Assembly: GCF_019492185.1 (NCBI RefSeq)
Contig: NZ_JAICCF010000002.1
Location: forward strand, 496,001-560,000
Direction: 5' to 3'
Origin: Chitinophaga rhizophila
GTDB taxonomy: Bacteria; Bacteroidota; Bacteroidia; Chitinophagales; Chitinophagaceae
DNA length: 64,000 nt
The notes under the pieces are model-generated. The model was given only the letters and a program-made list of their open reading frames with translations. It made no database searches and was not told the DNA's origin. The position numbers and the translations under genes are program-made. Of the stretch, positions 53,047 to 63,058 are shown in pieces (the first letter of the stretch is position 1; each line of letters opens with the position of its first letter).

Positions 53047-56000
53047 TTATTTGCTAGCTGAAGCAGTAGCTTCTTTTACCGGAAGTGCTTCTGTTTCGTT
53101 TGCCAGCTGGTTGTTCTTATCGAAGTCAACCAGGATTGGCGCTGCCACGAAGATAGAAGAGTAAGTACCGGTCAGTACACCTATCAGCATTGCGAAGGCG
53201 AAACCGCGTGTTACTTCACCACCGAAGATGAACAGGATCAGGATGGTCAGGAACACAGTGAGGGAAGTCATCACGGTACGGCTCAGCGTATCGTTGATAG
53301 CTCTGTTGATTACCTCATCTCTGTGAGCACCTTTCATTGAACCTGTACGGAAGTATTCGCGGATACGGTCGAACACGATCACGGTATCGTTCATAGAGAA
53401 ACCGATAACGGTAAGGATAGCCGCGATGAAGTGCTGGTCAACTTCCAGTGCGAACGGAACGATATCGCGACAGTATGAGAATACTGCCAGGGTTACCATT
53501 ACGTCATGCAGCAGGGAGAAGAGTGTACCGATAGAGTATTGCCATTTGCTGAAGCGCAGCAGGATATACAGGAAGATTACGATCAGTGACAGTACGGTTG
53601 CTTTGATAGCTCCTGCACGTAAGTCATCAGAGATAGTTGGAGATACCGTCTGGGAAGCTACGATGAACCTTGGAGAAGCGAATGCTTCGTAAGTCAGTCC
53701 TGGCTCGTAGAATTTCTTCAGACCATTGAACAGTTTCTCTGTTACTTCTCTATCAACAGCTTCGTTTTGTTCTTCGATTTTGTAGTTGGTAGTGATGCTC
53801 AACTGGTTGCTGGTACCGATTGTTTTCACGTAAGGCTCTGTACCAAATTCGTGTTCCAGTACATTACGTACTTCATCAGCGCTCATTGGCTTTTCGAAGC
53901 GGATAGTGAAGTTACGGCCACCATCGAAATCCACACCGTGACGGAAACCGTGGAAGAAGGAAGATGCACCTAAAGCGATCATGATGAATGATACGATATA
54001 AGCGTATTTTCTTTTTCCTACGAAGTCGAAAGCAGCGTGTTTGAATATTTTACGGGAAACCGGAGTAAAGTACTCGAAGTGTCTTTTCTTGTTAGTCCAC
54101 CAGTCAGTAACGATACGGGAGATCATGATACCACAGAACAGAGACAGCAGCAAGCCGAGGATCTGAGTGGTAGCGAAGCCCAGTACCGGACCAAGACCGA
54201 AGTAGAACAGGATGATAGCTGTGAGCAGGGAGGTGATGTGACCATCCAGTACAGGAGCGTAGGAACGTTTGTAACCGTCTTCTACTGCCTGCTGGTAGCT
54301 CTTACCACGGCTCAGTTCATCTTTAATACGTTCAAATATGATTACGTTCGTATCCACAGCCATACCGATGGTAAGTACCAGACCCGCGATACCTGGCATT
54401 GTCAGCGTAGCGCCGAGGGAAGCAAGGATACCGAAAGTGAACAGCAGGTTCAGGATCAGGGCGATGTTAGCTACCCAACCGGCAGTATTGTAATATACCA
54501 GCATCAGTACGAAGATCACACCGAAGGAGATCAGGAAAGATTTTGCACCGGCAGCGATGGATTCAGCACCCAGGGTTGGACCGACGATCTGTTCCTGAAC
54601 GATTTTAGCAGGAGCAGGCATTTTACCTGATTTCAGGATATTAGCCAGGTCATTTGCTTCTTCCAGGGTAAAGCTACCAGAGATAGAAGAGCGACCACCT
54701 GCGATTTCACCTTGGATGGATGGAGCAGAGTAAACGATATTATCCAGTACAACAGCTACGTAGTTGAGGGTAGCCATATTGGTAGGATCAGTAGGAGCCA
54801 GTTCACCAGTGAGCTTTTTCCATTCTTTTGCGCCCATAGCGTCCATAGTCATGGAAATTTCCGGACGGCCGCTTTGGTCGTAATCCTGTTTAGCGTCTAC
54901 TACTCTTTCACCACTCACACGAGGAGCAGGATTGATAGGGTTTATTCTGATAGCATAAACCGGCAGTGGCGCACGTTTATTTTCTTTGTCTTCAGCACCG
55001 TACACGAAAGCCAGATCTTTAGGCAGTACGTTTCTTACAGAAGGGATCTGCAGATATTGTCTGAAGGTTGCAGTATCAGAAGGCAGGATGTGACCTACGA
55101 TCGGGCCGTAAGCAACACCTTGTCTTGGATCATATCTTGGGAAGAAAATGCTGAAGAAAGGCTCAGCTTTTGCAAGCTCAGCTCTGCGTTCTGCATCAGA
55201 CTTCAGAGAGTCAGCTTTACCTGAAGCGGAGCTATCTTTATTCAGGATAGCGGAGAGGCTACCTGTTGTAGAGGTATCGCCGTCAGCTTTAGCAACAGCA
55301 GCAGAATCTTTTTTGGTAGAATCAGCAGCTGCTTTCACAGGGGTAGCGCCTACCGCGGATTTGATAGCGTCATTCATTGGCTGAATAACGTTTGCGATGA
55401 AAGATTCATCGTTTTTATAAACTTCGCGGAACTCCAGGTTAGCGCTAGCCTGCAGGTATTTTCTTACACGCTCAGGATTGTCAACGCCGGCCAGCTCAAC
55501 AGAGATGATACCTTTGTTTTCATCGAGGCTGATAGTTGGAGAAGCAACACCGAATTTATCGATACGTTTCTGCAGTACCAGGTAAGTATTTTTGATGGCT
55601 GCGCTTGCCTCACGGCGGATCACATCCAGTACTTTAGCGTTGGTGGTGTTGAAGTCGATGTCTTTCTGGTATGCGTTAGCGAATATCAGAGAGAGACGGC
55701 CATTAGGCTGTACTTCTTCATAAGCCTGTCCGAACAATGTTACAAAATCTGACTGACTGGTTTTCTTACGCTGTACAGCGATTTCCAGGGCTTTATTGAA
55801 AGCCGCGTCACGGGACTGACCGCTTAATGCACGGATCACATCCTCCACACTAACGTCAAGAACGACGTTCATACCTCCCTGAAGATCAAGTCCCAGGTTC
55901 AGCTCTTTTTCTTTGGCTTTGTCATAGGTTACGTACCAAGGAAAACCCGCTATTTCTGTGTTGCTGGTGCTATCCAGAATCCTTTGTCTTCTCTCTTTCA

Positions 56001-56214
56001 CCAGGTCTGCCAGTGAATCCGAGTAAACAGCCTGCAGCTCTTTACTATTTGGATACAGCTGTTCAGCACTTTTAAAAGATTTGCTGATATCACTCTGAGC
56101 TTGCGCAGCAACTTTCTTTTCGTAGCTACGTACCAAGAACGTGAACGACAAATAATACACAGAGATAAGGATCAATGCACCGGCAAAAAATCTAACCAGT
56201 CCTTTAAGTTGCAT
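53047..56214 (-). CDS. secDF: Fused protein-export protein SecDF
   Basis: 1055-aa proton-driven factor that pulls exported proteins through the Sec channel. SecD half: first helix (about 9-28), LNLGLDLQGGMNVVLDV, the P1 domain, and the RND-type helices with AVDTNVIIFERIKDELSRG. SecF half starts near KYAYIVSFIMIALG and has FSMNDTVIVFDRIRE. A 60-residue low-complexity Ala/Ser/Lys/Asp segment interrupts P1 at about 286-346. TATCTTTG on the minus strand (56257-56250) about 36 bp upstream is the likely -7 box. Confidence 0.97.
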   Translation of the reverse strand: MQLKGLVRFFAGALILISVYYLSFTFLVRSYEKKVAAQAQSDISKSFKSAEQLYPNSKELQAVYSDSLADLVKERRQRILDSTSNTEIAGFPWYVTYDKAKEKELNLGLDLQGGMNVVLDVSVEDVIRALSGQSRDAAFNKALEIAVQRKKTSQSDFVTLFGQAYEEVQPNGRLSLIFANAYQKDIDFNTTNAKVLDVIRREASAAIKNTYLVLQKRIDKFGVASPTISLDENKGIISVELAGVDNPERVRKYLQASANLEFREVYKNDESFIANVIQPMNDAIKSAVGATPVKAAADSTKKDSAAVAKADGDTSTTGSLSAILNKDSSASGKADSLKSDAERRAELAKAEPFFSIFFPRYDPRQGVAYGPIVGHILPSDTATFRQYLQIPSVRNVLPKDLAFVYGAEDKENKRAPLPVYAIRINPINPAPRVSGERVVDAKQDYDQSGRPEISMTMDAMGAKEWKKLTGELAPTDPTNMATLNYVAVVLDNIVYSAPSIQGEIAGGRSSISGSFTLEEANDLANILKSGKMPAPAKIVQEQIVGPTLGAESIAAGAKSFLISFGVIFVLMLVYYNTAGWVANIALILNLLFTFGILASLGATLTMPGIAGLVLTIGMAVDTNVIIFERIKDELSRGKSYQQAVEDGYKRSYAPVLDGHITSLLTAIILFYFGLGPVLGFATTQILGLLLSLFCGIMISRIVTDWWTNKKRHFEYFTPVSRKIFKHAAFDFVGKRKYAYIVSFIMIALGASSFFHGFRHGVDFDGGRNFTIRFEKPMSADEVRNVLEHEFGTEPYVKTIGTSNQLSITTNYKIEEQNEAVDREVTEKLFNGLKKFYEPGLTYEAFASPRFIVASQTVSPTISDDLRAGAIKATVLSLIVIFLYILLRFSKWQYSIGTLFSLLHDVMVTLAVFSYCRDIVPFALEVDQHFIAAILTVIGFSMNDTVIVFDRIREYFRTGSMKGAHRDEVINRAINDTLSRTVMTSLTVFLTILILFIFGGEVTRGFAFAMLIGVLTGTYSSIFVAAPILVDFDKNNQLANETEALPVKEATASASK

Positions 56215-56369
56215 ATTGTTTCGGGTTTATAAAAATTTTTTAAGAGTTGCAAAGATAGAATTTAAATTGATATATTAAAGCCGATCAAAGGTAGAAAAGG
56301 AAAAAGCTGGAAATAATTGATAGTCAGTTAAATAAACCCTCACTTTTTCGTCAAATCAATCTTCTATTT

Positions 56370-57647
56370 ATGCGCTGGTGTATATTTCTTTGGTTGTTCT
56401 TCTTCTTTGCAGGTTGCAATACTAATAAAAATATGGGAACCAAGCATTATCAATCCTCAGACTCTTTTCTTTACACTTTGCTTCAATCCCACGCAGCCAG
56501 ACTGGGAGCCATTTTTCAGCAGCCACAGGCGTACCGGCTACAGATTATTTATACCAGCATTGACAGGGATGCCCATAACCGGCCATACTTCACCGATTAC
56601 TACTACCGGGTAGATACTGGTGAATACTTCTACCCTGCCTCCACCGTTAAACTGGCTGCGGCAGCACTAGCGCTGGAAAAGCTGAATGACCTGCGTATTG
56701 CGGGTTTAGACCGCCATACGCCAATGTACACCAGCAACCTGGAGGGGATCTCTCCGGCTGTTATGAGTGACAGTAGCGCAGCAGATTACCAGCCTTCCGT
56801 TGGGCAATATATTAAAAAAATATTATTAACAAGTGATAATGATGCTTTTAACCGTTTATATGAGTTCATCGGGCAGCAGGCATTCAATACCCAGTTATGG
56901 GAACAGGGCTATACCGATGTGCAGATACTGCATCGGGTTGGCGTGACCCGCATTACTCCGGAACAAAACCGGCATACCAACGCCGTTACTTTCAGGAAAG
57001 ACGGCCAGGTGGTATATGAACAGGCTTCCGCTATCAGCAATCTGGCCTTTTCTCCACGCCATGACCTGATAGGAAAAGCATGGTATAACCCCAGGAACGA
57101 ACTGGTCAACAGCCCCATGGATGCTTCTCAGAAGAATCGTCTGCCTTTGGTAGACCTCCATAACATACTACGCAGCATAATTTTTCCGGAAGCTGTAACA
57201 AAATCACAGCGGTTTCGTTTAAAGGAAGAAGATTACAGGTTTTTACACCATTGTATGTCAGCGCAGCCGGAAGAATCGACCTTTCCCCGTTACAATACCA
57301 CGGAATTTCACCACAACTATGTGAAATTTTTGCTATTTGGGGGAGTACAACGTAACAGACCTACTGCAGACGTGCGTAGCTTCAATAAACCCGGATGGGC
57401 ATACGGCTTTCTTACAGATGCAGCCTACATAGCAGACTTCACACATCATGTGGAATTTATGCTGTCAGCCACTGTATATGTAAATAACGACGGGATATTA
57501 AACGACAGACATTATCAGTTTGAAGAAACAGGTAAGCCATTTCTGAGAGCACTGGGAGAAATAATATATGAGTATGAACTGCTGCGAACCAGGAAGTATA
57601 CTCCGGACCTGTCCAAATTCAGGTTCGATTACACCAAAATTGAATGA
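56370..57647 (+). CDS. Class A beta-lactamase-like serine hydrolase lipoprotein
   Basis: 425-aa lipoprotein (lipobox FFFAGC, Cys16) of the serine beta-lactamase/DD-peptidase superfamily. Ser91-T-V-Lys94 (FYPASTVKLA) is the SxxK motif and Ser155-Asp-Asn (LLTSDNDAFN) the SDN motif. The third (KTG) box appears as KPGWAYG (NKPGWAYGFLTDAAYI). There is an extra insertion between SDN and this box (about 175-330) longer than in TEM-type enzymes. It could be a peptidase or esterase rather than a drug-resistance enzyme. Divergent from secDF. Confidence 0.85.
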   Translation: MRWCIFLWLFFFFAGCNTNKNMGTKHYQSSDSFLYTLLQSHAARLGAIFQQPQAYRLQIIYTSIDRDAHNRPYFTDYYYRVDTGEYFYPASTVKLAAAALALEKLNDLRIAGLDRHTPMYTSNLEGISPAVMSDSSAADYQPSVGQYIKKILLTSDNDAFNRLYEFIGQQAFNTQLWEQGYTDVQILHRVGVTRITPEQNRHTNAVTFRKDGQVVYEQASAISNLAFSPRHDLIGKAWYNPRNELVNSPMDASQKNRLPLVDLHNILRSIIFPEAVTKSQRFRLKEEDYRFLHHCMSAQPEESTFPRYNTTEFHHNYVKFLLFGGVQRNRPTADVRSFNKPGWAYGFLTDAAYIADFTHHVEFMLSATVYVNNDGILNDRHYQFEETGKPFLRALGEIIYEYELLRTRKYTPDLSKFRFDYTKIE

Positions 57648-57684
57648 CCTTTTATAACATACAATTGCACTAAAAGATAGCACA

Positions 57685-58401
57685 ATGACAATTACAAAAA
57701 TTCGCGTGTGGGCAATGCTCGCCCTTGTGATCGTGGCGACAGCTTTTACTTCCTGTCTGAAAACTGATAATCCTACTCCTCAGCGTCCACAGGCTGGCTT
57801 TGGCGTAATCAATGCCATCCTGACCAACAGACAAATGGACTTCTATGACCAGGGACAGAAAGTAAATACAAATCCAATTAATACCAGTTCTCTGCTGGTT
57901 CCATATGTAGTATATGGTGGTGTGCATATCTTTGCTTTCAAAGCGGTAGGACAAGCTACAGACCTGGCAACAACTACTTACCGTGTTGATTCAATGACTT
58001 ATAATACCATCATTGCATGGGGCGACTCTACCCAAACCTATATGAGAGCTGTGAAAGATGACTTCACCAGTGCAAAGGATGATAAAGTAAACTTCCGCTT
58101 TTTCCACCTGAGCCCAAACATTCCAGCTGTTGACCTATACCTGGATAACCAGAAAGTAGACAGCAATCGTACTTATGTTGGTGGCGGTAACTTTGATTTC
58201 ACTTTCAAACAGCCTAAAAACTCTATCTACTCCAACAATATCAAAGTAAAGCTGGCCGGTACTGATTCTGTATTGGTAGAAAACACCAGCCCTGCACAGA
58301 CATTCCAGCCTAACAGGGTATATACTATAGTATTGTCTGGCGACAAGTCGTTTACTGACGTTAGAAAACTGGTGGTAAACAACATGTACAGCCTGTACTA
58401 G
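57685..58401 (+). CDS. DUF4397-domain lipoprotein
   Basis: 238-aa lipoprotein with a lipobox TAFTSC (Cys24). The C-terminal half has the DUF4397 text VNFRFFHLSPNIPAVDLYLDN and a later RVYTIVLSGDKS; the N-terminal half has a similar, weaker copy (INAILTNRQMDFYDQGQKV), so the protein may be two repeats of one Ig-like domain. Function unknown. Starts 37 bp after the serine hydrolase gene and may share its transcript. Confidence 0.88.
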   Translation: MTITKIRVWAMLALVIVATAFTSCLKTDNPTPQRPQAGFGVINAILTNRQMDFYDQGQKVNTNPINTSSLLVPYVVYGGVHIFAFKAVGQATDLATTTYRVDSMTYNTIIAWGDSTQTYMRAVKDDFTSAKDDKVNFRFFHLSPNIPAVDLYLDNQKVDSNRTYVGGGNFDFTFKQPKNSIYSNNIKVKLAGTDSVLVENTSPAQTFQPNRVYTIVLSGDKSFTDVRKLVVNNMYSLY

Positions 58402-58429
58402 TCGTTATTTCTCTTTCTCCATATACACT

Positions 58430-58470
58430 CAGCCGGGGTCAACGTCATAGTTGGCTCCGGCTGCTTTTTT
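58430..58470 (+). terminator. Terminator after the DUF4397 gene
   Basis: Outer stem CAGCCGG / CCGGCTG, inner pairing GTCAAC / GTTGG(C), followed by six T; 29 bp past the stop. Confidence 0.82.
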
Positions 58471-58589
58471 GAAGCAGTGTTTGTCTATACATCTCTTTCT
58501 GCCGGAGGGGTTTTCCATTTTTTATACTGGGACACTAGCAAATTTATTGTAGGTTTGTCCCTGTTAACCCTATAAAACTGTTATTGTTT

Positions 58590-59789
58590 ATGAAGCAAAT
58601 GGAACTCGCCGAAAGGCTGTCGAGGATATCCGAGCCTCAAACGATTAAGATGGCTAAATTAAGCCGTGAGCTGAAAGCCCAGGGTATAGACATTGTAGAT
58701 CTGAGCATAGGAGAACCTGACTTTGATACACCTGCCCACATCAGGGAGGCTGCGAAAAAAGCGATTGATGATGGCTTTACGCATTATACACCGGTAGCCG
58801 GTATTCCCGACCTGCGTCAGGCTGTGATACACAAGCTGAAGCGCGATAACGGATTGGAATATACGCCTGAGCAGATTGTAGTGTCAACAGGCGCTAAGCA
58901 GAGCATCGCTAACACTGTATTGAGTGTAATCAATCCCGGTGATGAAGTGATCATTCCTACTCCCTATTGGGTTACCTACTCAGAACTGGTCAAACTTTGC
59001 CAGGGAGAAGTAGTATTCGTTCCCTGCAGCATTGAGAATAAGTATAAAATTACGCCAGAGCAGCTGGAAGCAGCTATTACACCGAAAACAAAGCTGTTCA
59101 TGTTCTCTTCTCCCTGCAATCCTACAGGTTCTGTATATAGCAAAGAAGAGCTGAAAGCGTTGGCCGATGTATTTGCGAAACATCCGCAGATCTATGTTAT
59201 GGCGGATGAGATCTATGAGTATATTAACTATGTTGGTAAGCACGAAAGTATTGCCCAGTTTGAGGGCATGCAGGAACGCACTATCATTATAAATGGTCTG
59301 AGCAAAGGATTTGCTATGACCGGCTGGCGTCTGGGTTACCTTGCGGCCCCAAAAGCGCTGGCGAAAGCGGCTGATAATATCCAGAGTCAGTTTACTTCAG
59401 CTACCTGCTCTATCACCCAGAAAGCCGCTGTTGCTGCATTGACAGGTGATCTTACCACGGCGCAGGAAATGGTGACTGAGTTCAAAAAGAGACGTGCTTT
59501 CGTATTTGAACAACTTAGCAGCATCCCCGGCCTAAAACTCATTGAGCCAGATGGCGCATTCTATATGTTCCCGGATGTAAGCGCCTTCTTTGGTAAATCT
59601 TACGAGGGAAATACTATTAACAATGCGGATGACATGTGTATGTACCTGCTGCATAAGGTGAACGTATCTACCGTAACAGGCGCGGCGTTTGAACAACCAA
59701 ACTGTATCCGTCTTTCCTATGCAACCTCCATGGCCAAGCTGGAAGAAGGAATGAAAAGGTTAAAAGCAGGATTTGCTCAATTGAGCTAA
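58590..59789 (+). CDS. aspC: Class I/II aminotransferase, aspartate type
   Basis: 399-aa PLP aminotransferase of the thermophilic aspartate (Igamma) kind: IDIVDLSIGEPDFDTPAHI near the start, ATG-like STGAKQSIANTV, SSPCNPTGSVYS, and PLP Lys239 in NGLSKGFAMTGWRLGYL. Such enzymes transfer the amino group between aspartate and 2-oxoglutarate and may also accept aromatic acids or prephenate; the symbol is by family. ATG 58590 was chosen over a TTG two codons upstream. TAGGTTTG at 58550-58557 is the likely -7 box. Confidence 0.92.
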   Translation: MKQMELAERLSRISEPQTIKMAKLSRELKAQGIDIVDLSIGEPDFDTPAHIREAAKKAIDDGFTHYTPVAGIPDLRQAVIHKLKRDNGLEYTPEQIVVSTGAKQSIANTVLSVINPGDEVIIPTPYWVTYSELVKLCQGEVVFVPCSIENKYKITPEQLEAAITPKTKLFMFSSPCNPTGSVYSKEELKALADVFAKHPQIYVMADEIYEYINYVGKHESIAQFEGMQERTIIINGLSKGFAMTGWRLGYLAAPKALAKAADNIQSQFTSATCSITQKAAVAALTGDLTTAQEMVTEFKKRRAFVFEQLSSIPGLKLIEPDGAFYMFPDVSAFFGKSYEGNTINNADDMCMYLLHKVNVSTVTGAAFEQPNCIRLSYATSMAKLEEGMKRLKAGFAQLS

Positions 59790-59810
59790 CATTAACTGTA
59801 TTTTATATAA

Positions 59811-59850
59811 AAAGGGCTGACCTGTGTTAAGGTCAGCCCTTTTATTTTTA
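59811..59850 (+). terminator. Terminator of the aminotransferase gene
   Basis: 12-bp perfect stem AAAGGGCTGACC / GGTCAGCCCTTT with an 8-nt loop, then TTATTTTTATT. Confidence 0.95.
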
Positions 59851-59873
59851 TTGCGTTTCAAAAGCGCTAAACC

Positions 59874-59903
59874 TTTGCATATTAATTCATTTCCATATAT
59901 TTG
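59874..59903 (+). promoter_or_regulatory. Bacteroidota-type promoter of the small membrane-protein gene
   Basis: TTTG (59874-59877), 18-bp spacer, TATATTTG (59896-59903), then ATG 21 bp later. Good match to the phylum consensus. Confidence 0.75.
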
Positions 59904-59924
59904 CATCAGTAATAATCAATCCGA

Positions 59925-60458
59925 ATGGACTTCTCAAATCGCACTTTCCTTTTTATTCTGCTGGGTGCCGGCGGCCTCTTCATCCTGTATACGATGGTAA
60001 AAGACATGATCCGGAAGCCTAAAGACGCTACACCAGCTCCCGCTGCTGATCCAGCTAAAGCAGCCGTAGATAAAGCCGTTCTGCCATTGCAACTTCAGGC
60101 TTATGAACGCCTGGTATTACTGGTTGAACGTATTAATCTGCAGAACCTCATCAGCCGCATTTTTCAGCCCGGACTTAGCGCTGTAGACATGCATGTCGGA
60201 CTGGTGCAGACTATCAAAGCTGAATTTGAACACAACATTGCGCAGCAGATATACGTATCTCCTACTGCCTGGGAAGCAGTCAAAACACTGAAAGAGCAGA
60301 GCATTACCCTGGTAAACCAGGTAGCCAGTCAGCTGCCTCCTGATGCGACCGCAATGGACCTGAACAAACAGATACTGGAAATATTCCTGCAAGCGGAAAC
60401 ATCACCTTCCGAACTGACATCTCAGATATTAAATGCAGAAGCTAAACGGTTATTCTAA
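59925..60458 (+). CDS. Small membrane-anchored protein of unknown function
   Basis: 177-aa protein I cannot assign to a characterised family. One N-terminal membrane helix (about 7-24: TFLFILLGAGGLFILYTM), an Ala/Pro/Lys linker (31-53), then a soluble helical domain of about 120 residues (LPLQLQAYERLVLLVERIN, LVQTIKAEFEHNIAQQIY, LKEQSITLVNQVASQL). It looks like a Bacteroidota conserved hypothetical with its helical domain in the cytosol. Its stop codon lies in a hairpin shared with the convergent M23 gene. Confidence 0.8.
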   Translation: MDFSNRTFLFILLGAGGLFILYTMVKDMIRKPKDATPAPAADPAKAAVDKAVLPLQLQAYERLVLLVERINLQNLISRIFQPGLSAVDMHVGLVQTIKAEFEHNIAQQIYVSPTAWEAVKTLKEQSITLVNQVASQLPPDATAMDLNKQILEIFLQAETSPSELTSQILNAEAKRLF

Positions 60459-60467
60459 AACCGTTTA
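60443..60467. terminator. Hairpin spanning the stop codons of two convergent genes
   Basis: 9-bp perfect stem TAAACGGTT / AACCGTTTA with a 7-nt loop. The plus-strand stop (60456-60458) lies in the loop and the minus-strand stop (60465-60467) in the right arm. There is little T tract on either side, so termination strength is uncertain. Confidence 0.5.
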
Positions 60468-61391
60468 CTTCTGTACCATCTCTACCCGCTGTGGACGGAT
60501 TACTTCATATAACAGGTATCCTCTTCCATTAAAGTGAATGTATCGTGGAGGAGAACGGAACCAGGGTTCGCCGGGCACTTTTACGTGTGCCTGAATATGT
60601 AAATGCGGTTCTGAGCTGAATCCGGAGTTGCCTACACATCCCAGGGGATCCCCCTGTTTTACCATATCGCCTTCCTTCACGACTACGCTTCCCTGCTTCA
60701 GATGAGCCAGAAACACATAGCTGTTCTCAGTCTCTATCAGCACCTGGTTAGTATTGTGCGGTCCCCGGGCCATATTCGGCGGAATATTGTCAGGGTCCTC
60801 TCCTATTGCTTTTACAATACGCCCATCACAGGGGCTATATAGCGTATCCCCAAAAATCTCATAGTCTTCCAGTTTCGGACTGAAAATCTTGTTAGCCCGG
60901 CTACCATCAGATTTTAATTTGACAATATCCATCGCATATACCGCTCCGCGCAGGCTATAATGGAAAAGATTAGTCGGCAATCCTTTACCACCCTGCAAAA
61001 CGAAATAACGACCCGTTTTCAGCGGAAATGCCAGGTCTATAGCCCGCGCTTTGCCGGTAGTTCCGGTAAAATAAAGAATACATAAAGTGGTAAACAGGAC
61101 GGAGAAGAAGACATTTGCGCTCACCTGCCATACACGGGGCGCTTTTAACTGCTTCTTTTTGCGGAAGAAGCCACCCAGCAGGGTTAGCAGTAAAACGATG
61201 CCAAATCCCCATTTGACATCGACACTAAGGTAAATCCAGGTTCCATAGAGATAAATAAAAACACCCAGCGATAATCCAGCCAGTAATAATGACCAACCAC
61301 GCTGCAATGTACGTCCGGAAGCCATAAAAACCAGGAAAATGCTCGACAGCGCCAGGGCAAATGTAAGTAGTAACAAGGCGTAAATAAACAT
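60465..61391 (-). CDS. Membrane-anchored M23-family metallopeptidase
   Basis: 308-aa protein with four N-terminal hydrophobic segments (about 3-22, 32-52, 60-76, 94-112) and a C-terminal LytM/M23 domain facing outward. The domain shows the first ligand region FHYSLRGAVYAMDIV (His and Asp), a GNHV-like GPHNTNQVLIE, YVFLAHLKQGS and the H263-L-H265 motif in SEPHLHIQAH. M23 enzymes cut peptidoglycan cross-links or act as division activators. A polytopic anchor is less usual than a signal peptide. Converges on the small membrane-protein gene, 6 bp apart. Confidence 0.88.
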   Translation of the reverse strand: MFIYALLLLTFALALSSIFLVFMASGRTLQRGWSLLLAGLSLGVFIYLYGTWIYLSVDVKWGFGIVLLLTLLGGFFRKKKQLKAPRVWQVSANVFFSVLFTTLCILYFTGTTGKARAIDLAFPLKTGRYFVLQGGKGLPTNLFHYSLRGAVYAMDIVKLKSDGSRANKIFSPKLEDYEIFGDTLYSPCDGRIVKAIGEDPDNIPPNMARGPHNTNQVLIETENSYVFLAHLKQGSVVVKEGDMVKQGDPLGCVGNSGFSSEPHLHIQAHVKVPGEPWFRSPPRYIHFNGRGYLLYEVIRPQRVEMVQK

Positions 61392-61504
61392 AGCTTATCA
61401 GAAAATCTTTTTGCAAATTATCAATATTTTGAGCTCAACGGCAATAACGTAATAATTATGTAACATTGCTCTTACTACTACATTCATTCCACGAAAAACA
61501 CATT

Positions 61505-63058
61505 ATGGAAAATAACATCAAAACAGATGCCGGTATCACCATTGCGCCAGTATATACGGAATCTGTGCCTATGCAGGAGCTGCCAGGTGAGTTTCCCTTC
61601 ACGAGAGGGGTACATGCCTCGATGTACAGAGATAAACTCTGGACCATGCGGCAATATGCGGGCTTTAGCACGGCAGAAGCGTCAAATGAGCGGTACCACT
61701 ACCTGTTACAGCAGGGCGTGATGGGACTGAGTGTAGCTTTCGACCTTCCGACGCAGATCGGGTATGATTCAGACCACCCTATGTCGGAAGGGGAAGTAGG
61801 TAAAGTCGGAGTAGCCATTGATAGTATTGAGGATATGGAACGTCTGTTTAAAGGTATCCGGCTGGAAGACATTTCTACTTCCATGACGATCAATGCTACT
61901 GGTTTCATACTACTGGCGTTCTATATTGCGCTTGCAAAAAGGCAGGGAGCTGATCTCAAGAAGCTATCAGGTACTATTCAGAACGACATCCTGAAAGAAT
62001 ATGCGGCTCGCGGTACTTTCATTTATCCCCCTAAACCTTCTATGCGGCTGATCACTGATATATTCGACTATTGCAGCCGGGAAGTACCCAAGTGGAATAC
62101 TATCTCTATCTCAGGTTACCATATCAGGGAGGCTGGCGCTGACGCGGTACAGGAACTCGCCTTTACCCTGGCAAACGGGAAAGCATATCTAAAAGCAGCA
62201 CTAGACCGTGGGTTAGATATTAACATATTTGCCCGCCGTCTCTCTTTCTTCTTTAATGCGCATAACCATCTTTTTGAAGAAGTAGCCAAATTCCGCGCAG
62301 CAAGGCGGATGTGGGCGCATCTGACCAAAGACATGGGCGCTACTGATCCTAAAGCCCAGATGCTGCGGTTTCATACACAAACCGGAGGTAGTACACTTAC
62401 TGCCCAGCAGCCACATAATAACATCGTGCGGGTAACCGTACAGACGCTGGCAGCAACATTAGGAGGTACACAATCTCTTCACACCAATGGTTATGACGAA
62501 GCGCTCTCACTGCCTACAGAAGAAGCTGCGCGCATCGCTCTCCGTACCCAGCAGATCGTAGGGTATGAAAGTGGTATTGCGGATACGGTGGATCCGCTGG
62601 CCGGTTCTTATTATGTGGAAGCACTGACCAATGAAGTAGAAGCCAAAGCCTGGGAACTGATTGAAAAAATAGACGTGATGGGAGGCGCTGTTGCCGCAAT
62701 CGAACAAGGATTCATGCAGGATGAGATTGCAAGAAGTGCCTACCGGTATCAGCGGGAGATAGAATCAGGGGAAAAGGTCATTGTAGGAGTCAACAAATTT
62801 GCGGTAAAAGAAGGAGCAGCAGGCGAAGTATTCCGCGTTGATGACAGTATCAGGCAGGTACAAACCGAACGGCTACAAGTGCTGCGTGAAAAGCGAGACC
62901 AGGCGAAGGTGGCAGGATTGCTACAGCGGTTAGAAACAGCCGCAGGAACCACAGAGAACCTGATGCCGATCGTTGTAGAGGCGGTGGAGCACTACTGTAC
63001 ACTTGGCGAGATCGCAGACGTGCTGCGGAAGGTCTGGGGTGAACATAAAGGCATATAA
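61505..63058 (+). CDS. Methylmalonyl-CoA mutase family, catalytic subunit without B12 domain
   Basis: 517-aa acyl-CoA mutase catalytic domain. Text near the start, [20 protein letters not shown] and [20 protein letters not shown], then [34 protein letters not shown] and [13 protein letters not shown], are those of methylmalonyl-CoA mutase. The Tyr in RQYAGF is the residue that methylmalonyl-type mutases have where isobutyryl- and 2-hydroxyisobutyryl-type have Phe or Ile. The B12-binding domain (about 130 residues in one-chain enzymes) is absent, so a separate small subunit is needed; none is in the window. ATG 61505 was preferred to TTG 61466. Confidence 0.9.
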   Translation: MENNIKTDAGITIAPVYTESVPMQELPGEFPFTRGVHASMYRDKLWTMRQYAGFSTAEASNERYHYLLQQGVMGLSVAFDLPTQIGYDSDHPMSEGEVGKVGVAIDSIEDMERLFKGIRLEDISTSMTINATGFILLAFYIALAKRQGADLKKLSGTIQNDILKEYAARGTFIYPPKPSMRLITDIFDYCSREVPKWNTISISGYHIREAGADAVQELAFTLANGKAYLKAALDRGLDINIFARRLSFFFNAHNHLFEEVAKFRAARRMWAHLTKDMGATDPKAQMLRFHTQTGGSTLTAQQPHNNIVRVTVQTLAATLGGTQSLHTNGYDEALSLPTEEAARIALRTQQIVGYESGIADTVDPLAGSYYVEALTNEVEAKAWELIEKIDVMGGAVAAIEQGFMQDEIARSAYRYQREIESGEKVIVGVNKFAVKEGAAGEVFRVDDSIRQVQTERLQVLREKRDQAKVAGLLQRLETAAGTTENLMPIVVEAVEHYCTLGEIADVLRKVWGEHKGI

